Positions 1-5,845 of a stretch of DNA of 6,494 bases are shown piece by piece. Each line of letters begins with the position of its first letter. Within the stretch, counting starts at the first letter, position 1. The stretch spans positions 1 to 6,494 of the forward strand of contig JAURXG010000482.1 of assembly GCA_030654555.1 (NCBI GenBank). Reading direction: 5' to 3'. A model generated the notes under the pieces. It was not told the DNA's origin and searched no databases. It saw only the letters and a program-made list of their open reading frames with translations. Source of the stretch: Aquabacterium sp. Its GTDB lineage: Bacteria > Pseudomonadota > Gammaproteobacteria > Burkholderiales > Burkholderiaceae_C. The translations under genes and the position numbers were made by a program.

Positions 1-455
1 ACGATGGCGCCGCGCGCCACCTCGCTGCCGGTGCCGGCGGTGGTGGGCACGGCGATCAGCGGCGGCACCGCGTCGGTGATCTTCAGGCTGCCGCCCTCGA
101 TGGTGGCGTAGGTCTTCAGCGCCCCCGGGTGCACCGCCAGGATCGCCAGGCCCTTGGCCAGGTCGATGCTGGAGCCGCCACCCACGGCGATCAGGCCGTC
201 GCAGCCGGCCGAGCGGTAGACCTCCAGCGCGGCGCGCACGCCGGCCTCGGTGGGATTGCTGGGCGTCTGGTCGAACACCGCATGCGGCACCGAGCCCAGC
301 GCGGCCAGGGCTTTGTCGAGCACACCGGCGGCACGAACACCGGGGTCGGTGACCACCAGCGGCTTCTTCATGCCCACGCGCTGGCATTCCTCGGGCAGGC
401 ACTTCACGGCGCCGTGGTCGAGCTCGATCTGGGTGAGGTAGAGGATGCGGGCCAT
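1..455 (-). CDS. Iron-containing alcohol dehydrogenase, N-terminal part (runs off the window)
   Basis: This is the first 151 codons of a group III (iron-containing) alcohol dehydrogenase, an NAD(P)-dependent oxidoreductase family acting on alcohols or aldehydes in the cytoplasm. Reading leftwards from the ATG at 455, the frame stays open to the window edge. The family's nucleotide-binding signature GGGSSIDLAK is at residues 92-101, and the second conserved block, PTTAGTGSE, is at 137-145. Before these lies a typical N-terminal segment with VVTDPGV at about 34-40 and the FDQTPSNPT stretch near 61-69. Full-length members have about 380 residues, so the C-terminal helical domain with the metal-binding Asp and His residues lies outside. 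The start has a good ribosome-binding site (AAGGA, 8 nt upstream). It is transcribed divergently from the esterase gene. The family also contains maleylacetate reductases and lactaldehyde, butanol and 4-hydroxybutyrate dehydrogenases. The substrate cannot be decided from this half. Confidence 0.93.
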   Translation of the reverse strand, partial: MARILYLTQIELDHGAVKCLPEECQRVGMKKPLVVTDPGVRAAGVLDKALAALGSVPHAVFDQTPSNPTEAGVRAALEVYRSAGCDGLIAVGGGSSIDLAKGLAILAVHPGALKTYATIEGGSLKITDAVPPLIAVPTTAGTGSEVARGAI

Positions 456-529
456 GAAACGGGTCCTTTCAGTCGCTGCGGGCAATCCTGCCAGTATGCT
501 TGCGCGCCTCGAAACCGCGTGTTTGCCAG
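456..529. promoter_or_regulatory. Divergent intergenic region, alcohol dehydrogenase / esterase
   Basis: These 74 bp separate two genes that read away from each other, so promoters for both should lie here or just inside the genes. The only element resembling a -10 box for the rightward gene is TATGCT at 495-500. It matches four of six consensus bases and has no good -35 partner. If it is real, transcription would begin near 507, downstream of the possible TTG start at 500, which favours the GTG start at 530. Read on the minus strand, the same block gives AGCATA, also a weak match. I see no clear operator palindrome. Confidence 0.3.
464..468 (-). promoter_or_regulatory. Shine-Dalgarno site of the alcohol dehydrogenase gene
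   Basis: On the minus strand AAGGA stands 8 nt before the ATG at 455. This is close to ideal spacing and supports that start codon. Confidence 0.6.
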
Positions 530-1471
530 GTGACAACCCAACTGCTGAGCCCGGCGATGGCCGGCCTGCTCGACCGCATCCGCCGCGCGCAGCGGGTGCC
601 CTTCCATGCAATGACGCCCACCGAGGCCCGCGCCGCGTACCACAAGGCGGCCGAGGTGCTGGAGCCGCCGCGTGCGCCGCTGGCCCGGGTGCAGGACCTG
701 AGCGTGCCCGCCGCCGACGGCACGCCGCTGGCCGCCCGCCTGTACGCCGACAGCCACGCCCGGCTGCCGGTGCTGCTGTACCTGCACGGCGGCGGCTTCG
801 TCATCGGCGGGCTGGAGACGCACGACAGCCTGTGCCGGCAGCTGGCGCAACGCTCGGGCGGCGCGGTGCTGGCGCTGGACTACCGGCTGGCGCCCGAGCA
901 CCGCTTTCCCACCGCGGTCGATGACGCCTGGGCGGCGCTGCGCTGGCTGGCCGGCACGGGCGCCGATCAACTCGGGCTGGATGGCGCCCGCCTGGCCGTG
1001 GGCGGCGACAGCGCCGGTGGCACGCTGGCGGCCACCTGCGCCATCCATGCGCGTGACCGCGGCCTGCCGCTGGCGCTGCAGTTGCTGATCACGCCGGGCA
1101 CCACGGCCCACATGGACACCGCCTCGCACCGGCTGTTTGCCAACGGCTTCCTGCTGGATACCGCCAACGTGGCCTGGTTCTTCGACCACTACATCGACTT
1201 CCACCACCGCCACGACTGGCGCTTCGCCCCGCTGGAGGCCGATGACCTGGATGGCGTGGCGCCCGCCTGCATGATCCTGGCCGAATGCGACCCACTGGTC
1301 GACGAAGGCCTGGCCTATGCCGACCGGCTGCGGCTGGCGGGTGTCCCGGTGGCGCTGGAGCTGTACCGCGGCCTGACGCATGATTTCATCAAGATGGGCC
1401 GTGCGCTGAAGGAAGCGGCCCACGCCCAGTCGGCGGCTGCCGACGCATTGAAAGACGCCTGGAGACTGTGA
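530..1471 (+). CDS. Alpha/beta-hydrolase, hormone-sensitive-lipase (HSL) family esterase
   Basis: This is a serine esterase of the bacterial HSL family (family IV lipolytic enzymes), expected to cleave short- to medium-chain carboxylic esters. Numbering from the GTG at 530 (313 residues), the oxyanion-hole motif HGGG is at 86-89, followed by FVIGG. The DYRLAPEHRFP block that typifies the family is at about 117-127. The nucleophile motif GDSAGG has Ser161, and the other triad members are Asp254 (in DPLVDEG) and His284 (in LTHDF). All three catalytic residues are present, so the enzyme should be active. No signal peptide is visible, which suggests a cytoplasmic protein. The start is uncertain: TTG at 500 adds 10 residues and ATG at 557 removes 9. 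GTG at 530 gives the usual short N-terminal arm before the helix LLDRI. None of the three has a strong ribosome-binding site. The stop is 4 bp before the thioesterase-GNAT gene, so the two are probably co-transcribed. Substrate unknown. Confidence 0.9.
   Translation: MTTQLLSPAMAGLLDRIRRAQRVPFHAMTPTEARAAYHKAAEVLEPPRAPLARVQDLSVPAADGTPLAARLYADSHARLPVLLYLHGGGFVIGGLETHDSLCRQLAQRSGGAVLALDYRLAPEHRFPTAVDDAWAALRWLAGTGADQLGLDGARLAVGGDSAGGTLAATCAIHARDRGLPLALQLLITPGTTAHMDTASHRLFANGFLLDTANVAWFFDHYIDFHHRHDWRFAPLEADDLDGVAPACMILAECDPLVDEGLAYADRLRLAGVPVALELYRGLTHDFIKMGRALKEAAHAQSAAADALKDAWRL
1461..1465 (+). promoter_or_regulatory. Shine-Dalgarno site of the thioesterase-GNAT gene
   Basis: GGAGA lies 10 nt before the ATG at 1476, inside the last codons of the esterase gene. 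It supports that start and translation from a shared transcript. Confidence 0.5.
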
Positions 1472-1475
1472 CCCG

Positions 1476-2336
1476 ATGAGCACCCGCAGCGAATTCCGTT
1501 TCTTCGAGCGCCTGCGCGTGCGCTGGGCCGAGGTCGATCTGCAGAAGATCGTCTTCAACGGCCACTACCTGATGTACTTCGACACCGCGGTGGCCGGCTG
1601 GTGGCGCGCGCTGGCCTTGCCCTACCACCCGACGATGGCCGCGCTGGACGGTGATTTCTACGTGCGCAAGGCCTCGCTCGAGTACAACGCCTCGGCGCGC
1701 TACGACGACCTGATCGACGTGGGCGTGCGCACCGCACGCATCGGCAATTCGTCCAAGGTGCTGGATTGCGCGGTGTTCCGCGGCGACGAACTGCTGGTGC
1801 GCGGCGAGCTGGTCTACGTCTTCGCCAACCCGGCCACGCAGACCAGCCAGCCGATCCCGCAAGAGCTGCGCGACGTGCTGCACGCCTTCGACACCGGCCA
1901 GCCCATGGTCGACGTGCGGCTGGGCGCCTGGGACGCGCTGGGCCGCGAGGCCGGCGTGATCCGCAAGCAGGTGTTCGTCGACGAGCAGAAGATCCCGGCC
2001 GAGCTGGAATGGGACGCCGCCGACGCGGTGTGCCTGCATGCCGTGGCCTACAACCGGCTGGGGCTGCCGCTGGCCACCGGGCGGCTGCTCGAGCATGAAC
2101 CGGGCGTGTCGAAGATCGGCCGCATGGCGGTGCTGGCGGCGATGCGCGGCAGCCGCGTGGGCCGCGCGGTGCTGGATGCGCTGATGCAGGCCGCCCGCGA
2201 GCGTGGCGACCGGCAGTTGCTGCTGCATGCGCAGTCGTCGGCGGCCGCCTTCTACCGGCGCGCCGGCTTCGAGATGCAGGGGCCCGAGTTCGAGGAGGCC
2301 GGCATCCCGCACCAGGCGATGGTCAAGGCGCTGTAG
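1476..2336 (+). CDS. Fusion protein: YbgC/FadM-like acyl-CoA thioesterase plus GNAT N-acetyltransferase
   Basis: One uninterrupted frame of 286 residues carries two enzyme families. Residues 1 to about 138 form a hotdog-fold 4-hydroxybenzoyl-CoA thioesterase domain: RVRWAEVD at 14-21, then IVFNGHYLMYFD at 25-36, matching the YbgC/FadM active-site strand and helix, with Asp21 at the catalytic position. In this family such domains hydrolyse acyl-CoA thioesters. Residues from about 145 to 286 resemble the ElaA/YjcF-type GNAT group: QVFVDEQKIP at 165-174, ELEWD at 176-180, RMAVL at 216-220, the acetyl-CoA loop RGSRVGRAVL at 224-233, and a C-terminal AAAFYRRAGF block at 256-265. In the pyrophosphate loop the first of the usual glycines is Arg227. 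No stop or frameshift separates the domains. ATG at 1905 (Met144) could start a free GNAT protein, but no ribosome-binding site precedes it. Domain assignments are firm. The acceptor, the acyl substrate and the purpose of the fusion are unknown. It follows the esterase by 4 bp. Confidence 0.9.
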   Translation: MSTRSEFRFFERLRVRWAEVDLQKIVFNGHYLMYFDTAVAGWWRALALPYHPTMAALDGDFYVRKASLEYNASARYDDLIDVGVRTARIGNSSKVLDCAVFRGDELLVRGELVYVFANPATQTSQPIPQELRDVLHAFDTGQPMVDVRLGAWDALGREAGVIRKQVFVDEQKIPAELEWDAADAVCLHAVAYNRLGLPLATGRLLEHEPGVSKIGRMAVLAAMRGSRVGRAVLDALMQAARERGDRQLLLHAQSSAAAFYRRAGFEMQGPEFEEAGIPHQAMVKAL

Positions 2337-2340
2337 CGCC
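2327..2340. terminator. Small palindrome between convergent genes (possible weak terminator)
   Basis: GGCGCT and AGCGCC form a perfect 6-bp inverted repeat with a 2-nt centre; as an RNA hairpin, 5 bp around a TGTA loop is more realistic. It covers the stop codon of the fusion gene, in a place where transcripts from both strands should end. There is no T tract on either side, so it is not a standard intrinsic terminator. In DNA this rich in G and C, such a palindrome may be chance. Confidence 0.2.
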
Positions 2341-2357
2341 CGGCGCCACCGTCGCGG

Positions 2358-2854
<497 letters not shown>

Positions 2855-2858
<4 letters not shown>

Positions 2859-3127
2859 AGCAGGTCGAAGCTTTCGGTGTGGCGGGGTTGGGGCAGGGCG
2901 CTGGCGGCCCGTTCGATGGCGGCGGCCAGCGTGGGCGTGATGTGGCCGCGGTAGGTTTCCATCAAGGTCACCTCGCCATCGCGCAACTCGGGGCGGCGCA
3001 GCAGTTCGACCTGCAGGCCCGGGTGCGCGAGCGTCAACGCCGACTGCATCTGCCGAACAGCCGTCACGGTGACGCTCAGCGCCGCCTCGGGCACGCGGTA
3101 GTAGACGTAGAGCCGGCGGTCCGTCAC
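2855..3127 (-). CDS. DUF4936 family small protein
   Basis: This is a 90-residue protein of unknown function. It begins VTDRRLYVYYRVPEAAL, contains ELLRRPELRDGEVTLMETY at about 41-59, and ends with the acidic-hydrophobic tail SFDLL. The strand-helix-strand pattern with RLYVYYRV near the start and LMETY in the middle agrees with DUF4936, a family I associate with Burkholderiales, where it accompanies ygfZ. The fold may be a small ferredoxin-like alpha/beta domain, but this is a guess. GTG at 3127 is the most plausible start: it sits 11 bp after the ygfZ stop, and upstream in this frame there is only shadow coding inside ygfZ. It overlaps the downstream NTF2-like gene by ATGA. No catalytic residues can be assigned. 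Its position between ygfZ and an NTF2-like gene suggests a linked role, perhaps in Fe-S protein upkeep, but that is only guilt by association. Confidence 0.75.
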
Positions 3128-3138
3128 AGCGCCGCTGC

Positions 3139-4071
3139 TCAGCCCTGGTCGATGGGGATCGAATAGGGCAGGGCGACGCGGATCAGCCGCGGGCCGTCGG
3201 CCGTGCCGGCGTGCAGGCTGCCGGACTCGAGTGCGCTGAGCTTGATCTCCACCAGCGCGCTGGCGCCGCCGCCCGGCCGCGGCGCGGCCAGCGCCACCAA
3301 GCCGGCGGGCTGGCCGGGGTCGTCGCTGTGGAACACCTCCTGCCCGACGACCAAAGGCGCGTCGCTGTCGAACAGCATCGTGCGGCGCTTGATCGTGCCG
3401 CGGTACTGGCCGCGCGCCACCACCTCCTGCCCCGGGTAGCAGCCCTTCTGGAAGTTGACGCCGCCCACCACCTCGAGGTTGACCATCTGCGGCACGAACT
3501 GCTCGACTGTGGCCGCGCTGATGCGCGCCAGGCCACTCTGCACCTCCAGCCACTGCCAGGTCTCGGGCGCCAGTGCCGGCAGGGCGGGCGCAGCGGCATC
3601 GGCCGGCAGCGCCAGCAGCCAGCGTGGCTGGCCTTGAGCATCGGGCAGGCGGATGGCGACACCGGCACCGGCCGCCGCCGTGGCCCACGGCTGGCTCGGC
3701 GCGCTGTCGCCCAGCCAGGCCTGGGCCTCGGCCCCCACCAGGCCGTAGAGCGGCCAATCGGCGGAGGCGTCGCTCAGCTTGCACTTGGCGCGCAGCACGA
3801 ACATCGACAAGCGTTTGAGCGTGGGCGCCAGCAGATCGGCGCTGCAGGCCAGCAGCAGGGTATCGGCATCGGCGCGCCAGACCACGAAGCTGGCCTGCAG
3901 CCGGCCCTTGGCCGAGCAATAGCCGGCCAGCCGGGCCGTGCCTTCGCGCAGCGAATTCATGTCCTGCGTGAGCTGGCCGTGCAGGAAGCTGGCGGCGTCG
4001 GCGCCCTGGGCGCGGATCACGCCCCAGTCGGTCAGGCGCAGTGCGCCGGAAAGCGGGTTTGAGGTGCTCAT
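3139..4071 (-). CDS. ygfZ: YgfZ/GcvT-like folate-binding Fe-S cluster maintenance protein
   Basis: This 310-residue protein belongs to the YgfZ (COG0354) family, relatives of the aminomethyltransferase GcvT. They bind tetrahydrofolate in the cytoplasm and help assemble or repair certain iron-sulphur enzymes such as MiaB. The diagnostic motif KGCYPGQE is at residues 209-216 with the conserved Cys211, followed by VVAR and RGTIKRR. The N-terminal signature ASFLHGQLTQD is at 27-37, with YCSAKGRLQASF at 51-62. Length is slightly below that of the E. coli protein (about 326). The ATG at 4071 is preferred because the following residues SNPLSGALRLTDWGVIRAQG match the usual N-terminus. An in-frame ATG at 4086 would add five residues. 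No clear ribosome-binding site precedes either start. It is the first gene of a probable minus-strand operon with the DUF4936 and NTF2-like genes, and it is divergent from mltG across 89 bp. Confidence 0.93.
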   Translation of the reverse strand: MSTSNPLSGALRLTDWGVIRAQGADAASFLHGQLTQDMNSLREGTARLAGYCSAKGRLQASFVVWRADADTLLLACSADLLAPTLKRLSMFVLRAKCKLSDASADWPLYGLVGAEAQAWLGDSAPSQPWATAAAGAGVAIRLPDAQGQPRWLLALPADAAAPALPALAPETWQWLEVQSGLARISAATVEQFVPQMVNLEVVGGVNFQKGCYPGQEVVARGQYRGTIKRRTMLFDSDAPLVVGQEVFHSDDPGQPAGLVALAAPRPGGGASALVEIKLSALESGSLHAGTADGPRLIRVALPYSIPIDQG

Positions 4072-4160
4072 GCCGCCGATTATCATCACGCCCCCAAACC
4101 ACCGCTGGCAGGCCGGGGCTTGACCCGTTTCCTGCTGCAGCCCGGCCCCTGGCGGGCGGC
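4072..4160. promoter_or_regulatory. Divergent intergenic region, ygfZ / mltG
   Basis: These 89 bp must hold or border the promoters for two divergent operons. On the minus strand a good -10-like hexamer, GATAAT (4079-4084), ends 7 nt before the ygfZ ATG. This would put the transcript start at or next to the start codon, but its -35 region is poor. On the plus strand TTGACC (4120-4125) resembles a -35 box, but nothing like TATAAT lies 16-18 bp downstream. The first part is noticeably richer in A and T than the surrounding genes. No clear operator symmetry was found. Confidence 0.35.
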
Positions 4161-5204
4161 ATGAAACCCTGGCGACTCCTTCTGCTGCTGATCCTGCTGG
4201 TGCTGCTGGCCGCCGGCGGCACCGCCGCCGCCGTGCGCTGGTGGCTGGACCGTCCGCTGCCACTGGCCACGCCCACGGTCGAGCTGTCGATCGAGCCCGG
4301 TGCCTCGCCGCGCGAGGTGGCCGCCGCCTGGGTGATCGCCGGCGTTTTGACCGATGCCCGCTGGCTGTACCACTGGTTCCGCTTCAGCGGCGACGCCCGC
4401 CGCATCCGCGCCGGCAGCTACGAGCTGGAGCCCGGCGTCACCCCGCGCACGCTGCTGGCCAAGATGGTGCAGGGCGACGAGGCCTTCGAGCGGGTGCGCC
4501 TGGTCGAGGGCTGGACCTTCCGCCAGTTCCGCGCCGCGCTGGCCGCCGCGCCGCACCTCAGGCCCGCCGGCGCAGCGCTGAGCGAGGCCGACCTGATGGC
4601 CGCCATCGGCCAGCCCGGCGTGCCGGCCGAAGGGCGCTTCTTCCCCGACACCTACCTCTACAGCCGCGGCGTCAGCGACCTGACGGTGCTGCGCCGCGCC
4701 GCGCGCATGCAGAGCCAGCGGCTGGCCGAGGTGTGGGCCCAGCGTGCGGCCGACCTGCCGATCCAGACGCCCGAGCAGGCGCTGGTGCTGGCGTCGATCG
4801 TCGAGAAGGAGACCGGCCGCGCCGCCGACCGCGGCCTGGTGGCGGGCGTGTTCAACAACCGGCTGCGCCTGGGCATGCCGCTGCAGACCGACCCGACCGT
4901 GATCTATGGCCTGGGCGAGGCGTTCGACGGCAACCTGCGCAAGCGCGACCTGCTCGCCGACACGCCCTACAACACCTACACCCGCCGTGGCCTGCCGCCC
5001 ACGCCGATCGCGATGCCGGGGCTGGCCTCGCTGCGCGCCGCTGTGCAGCCGGCGCCCACCGATGCGCTGTACTTCGTCGCCCGCGGCGACGGCAGCAGCG
5101 TCTTCAGCAAGGACCTGGCCGCGCACAATCGGGCGGTGAACCAGTTCCAGCGCGGCTTGGCCGCCTCCGCCCCCAACCCGAACCCAAGCCCCGCCCCCCG
5201 ATGA
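4161..5204 (+). CDS. mltG: Endolytic murein transglycosylase MltG (YceG family)
   Basis: MltG is an inner-membrane lytic transglycosylase. It cuts nascent peptidoglycan glycan strands in the periplasm and is thought to release or terminate them. The 347-residue product is close to the 340 of E. coli. A single membrane anchor of Leu/Ile/Val residues spans about 5-26 after MKPW, so the rest should be periplasmic. A LysM-like N-terminal region follows (VELSIEPGASPREVA at 40-54). The catalytic domain carries EGRFFPDTY at 157-165 and ASIVEKETG at 211-219; the active-site Glu is most likely Glu215. NNRLRLGMPLQTDPTVIYG is at 232-250 and YNTYTRRGLPPTPIAMPG at 270-287. The last 12 or so residues are rich in Pro, Asn and Ala and look like a disordered tail. 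The ATG at 4161 starts exactly at the signal-anchor; an upstream extension to 4041 would bury it. Only a weak GGCGGGCGG precedes it. The stop overlaps the tmk start (ATGA). Confidence 0.95.
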   Translation: MKPWRLLLLLILLVLLAAGGTAAAVRWWLDRPLPLATPTVELSIEPGASPREVAAAWVIAGVLTDARWLYHWFRFSGDARRIRAGSYELEPGVTPRTLLAKMVQGDEAFERVRLVEGWTFRQFRAALAAAPHLRPAGAALSEADLMAAIGQPGVPAEGRFFPDTYLYSRGVSDLTVLRRAARMQSQRLAEVWAQRAADLPIQTPEQALVLASIVEKETGRAADRGLVAGVFNNRLRLGMPLQTDPTVIYGLGEAFDGNLRKRDLLADTPYNTYTRRGLPPTPIAMPGLASLRAAVQPAPTDALYFVARGDGSSVFSKDLAAHNRAVNQFQRGLAASAPNPNPSPAPR

Positions 5205-5845
5205 CCCCCGCCGGTCGCGTCATCACATTCGAAGGCATCGACGGCGCCGGCAAGTCCTCGCACATCGAGGCGCTGGCCGAAGCGCTGCGTGCACGTGGGC
5301 GCGAGGTGCTGCTGACCCGCGAGCCCGGCGGCACACCGCTGGCCGAGCGCCTGCGCGAGCTGTTCCTGCACCACGAGATGGACCCGCTGACCGAGGCGCT
5401 GCTGGTCTTCGCCGGCCGCCGCGACCACCTGCGGGTGGTCATCCGCCCGGCGCTGGCCCGTGGCGCGGTGGTGCTGTGCGACCGCTTCACCGACGCCACC
5501 TTTGCCTACCAGGGCGGCGGCCGCGGCTTCGACCGCGCCGTGCTGGCGCAGCTGGAAACCTGGGTGCAGGGCGCCCGTGGGGAGGAGGGCGGGGCGCTGC
5601 TGCAGCCCGACCTCACGCTGTGGTTCGACCTGCCCGCCGCCACTGCCGCGGCCCGCCGCGCCGCCGCCCGTGCCGCCGACCGGCTGGAGCGCGAAGACCA
5701 GGCCTTCTTCGACCGCGTGCGCGCCGGTTACGCCCAGCGCGCGGCGGCCGATCCGGCACGCTTCGCCCACATCGACGCCGACCAGCCGCGCGAGGCCGTC
5801 TGGGCCCAGGTGCAGCAGGCCGTGCTGGCCCGGCAGGAGGGGTGA
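5201..5845 (+). CDS. tmk: Thymidylate kinase
   Basis: Thymidylate kinase phosphorylates dTMP to dTDP with ATP in the cytoplasm, an essential step in making dTTP. The 214-residue protein matches the usual length of about 210. The Walker A loop GIDGAGKS is at 12-19 after the typical strand ITFE. TREPGGTPLAERLRELFL at 39-56 belongs to the dTMP-binding region, with the EPGGT motif at 41-45. The DR(Y/F) signature CDRFTDATFAYQGGGRG is at 93-109, PDLTLWFDLP is at 136-145, and the lid region AADRLEREDQAFFDRVR is at 158-174, whose arginines suit the E. coli-type (class II) enzyme. The insertion QGARGEEGGALLQ at 123-135 is longer than in many homologues. The ATG at 5201 overlaps the mltG stop, and the bases just upstream are almost all C, with no Shine-Dalgarno. 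Translation therefore probably relies on ribosomes finishing mltG. The stop shares one base with the holB start. Confidence 0.96.
   Translation: MTPAGRVITFEGIDGAGKSSHIEALAEALRARGREVLLTREPGGTPLAERLRELFLHHEMDPLTEALLVFAGRRDHLRVVIRPALARGAVVLCDRFTDATFAYQGGGRGFDRAVLAQLETWVQGARGEEGGALLQPDLTLWFDLPAATAAARRAAARAADRLEREDQAFFDRVRAGYAQRAAADPARFAHIDADQPREAVWAQVQQAVLARQEG
5835..5840 (+). promoter_or_regulatory. Shine-Dalgarno site of holB
   Basis: AGGAGG lies 4 nt before the ATG at 5845, within the final tmk codons. It is the strongest ribosome-binding site in the window and fixes the holB start, although the spacing is on the short side. Confidence 0.6.

Noticed and set aside
404..1558. 384-codon open frame on the minus strand opposite the esterase gene
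   Set aside because: The translation is low-complexity (rich in Gln, Arg, Gly, Ala and His), as expected opposite a GC-rich gene. The plus-strand esterase has complete catalytic motifs, so this is a shadow.
1389..2312. 307-codon minus-strand open frame opposite the thioesterase-GNAT gene
   Set aside because: Repetitive His/Gln/Ala/Gly composition and no recognisable domain. The plus strand encodes two clear enzyme families.
3211..4062. 283-codon plus-strand open frame opposite ygfZ
   Set aside because: Low-complexity Gln/Arg/Gly/Ala translation. The minus-strand ygfZ carries the diagnostic KGCYPGQE motif.
4086..5126. 346-codon minus-strand open frame opposite mltG
   Set aside because: Gln/Gly/His/Arg-rich shadow translation without a domain, whereas mltG has all its family motifs.
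4241..5845. 534-codon plus-strand frame ending in thymidylate kinase
   Set aside because: The part before 5201 is an off-frame reading of mltG. Real Tmk begins at the ATG overlapping the mltG stop, so this is not an N-terminal fusion.
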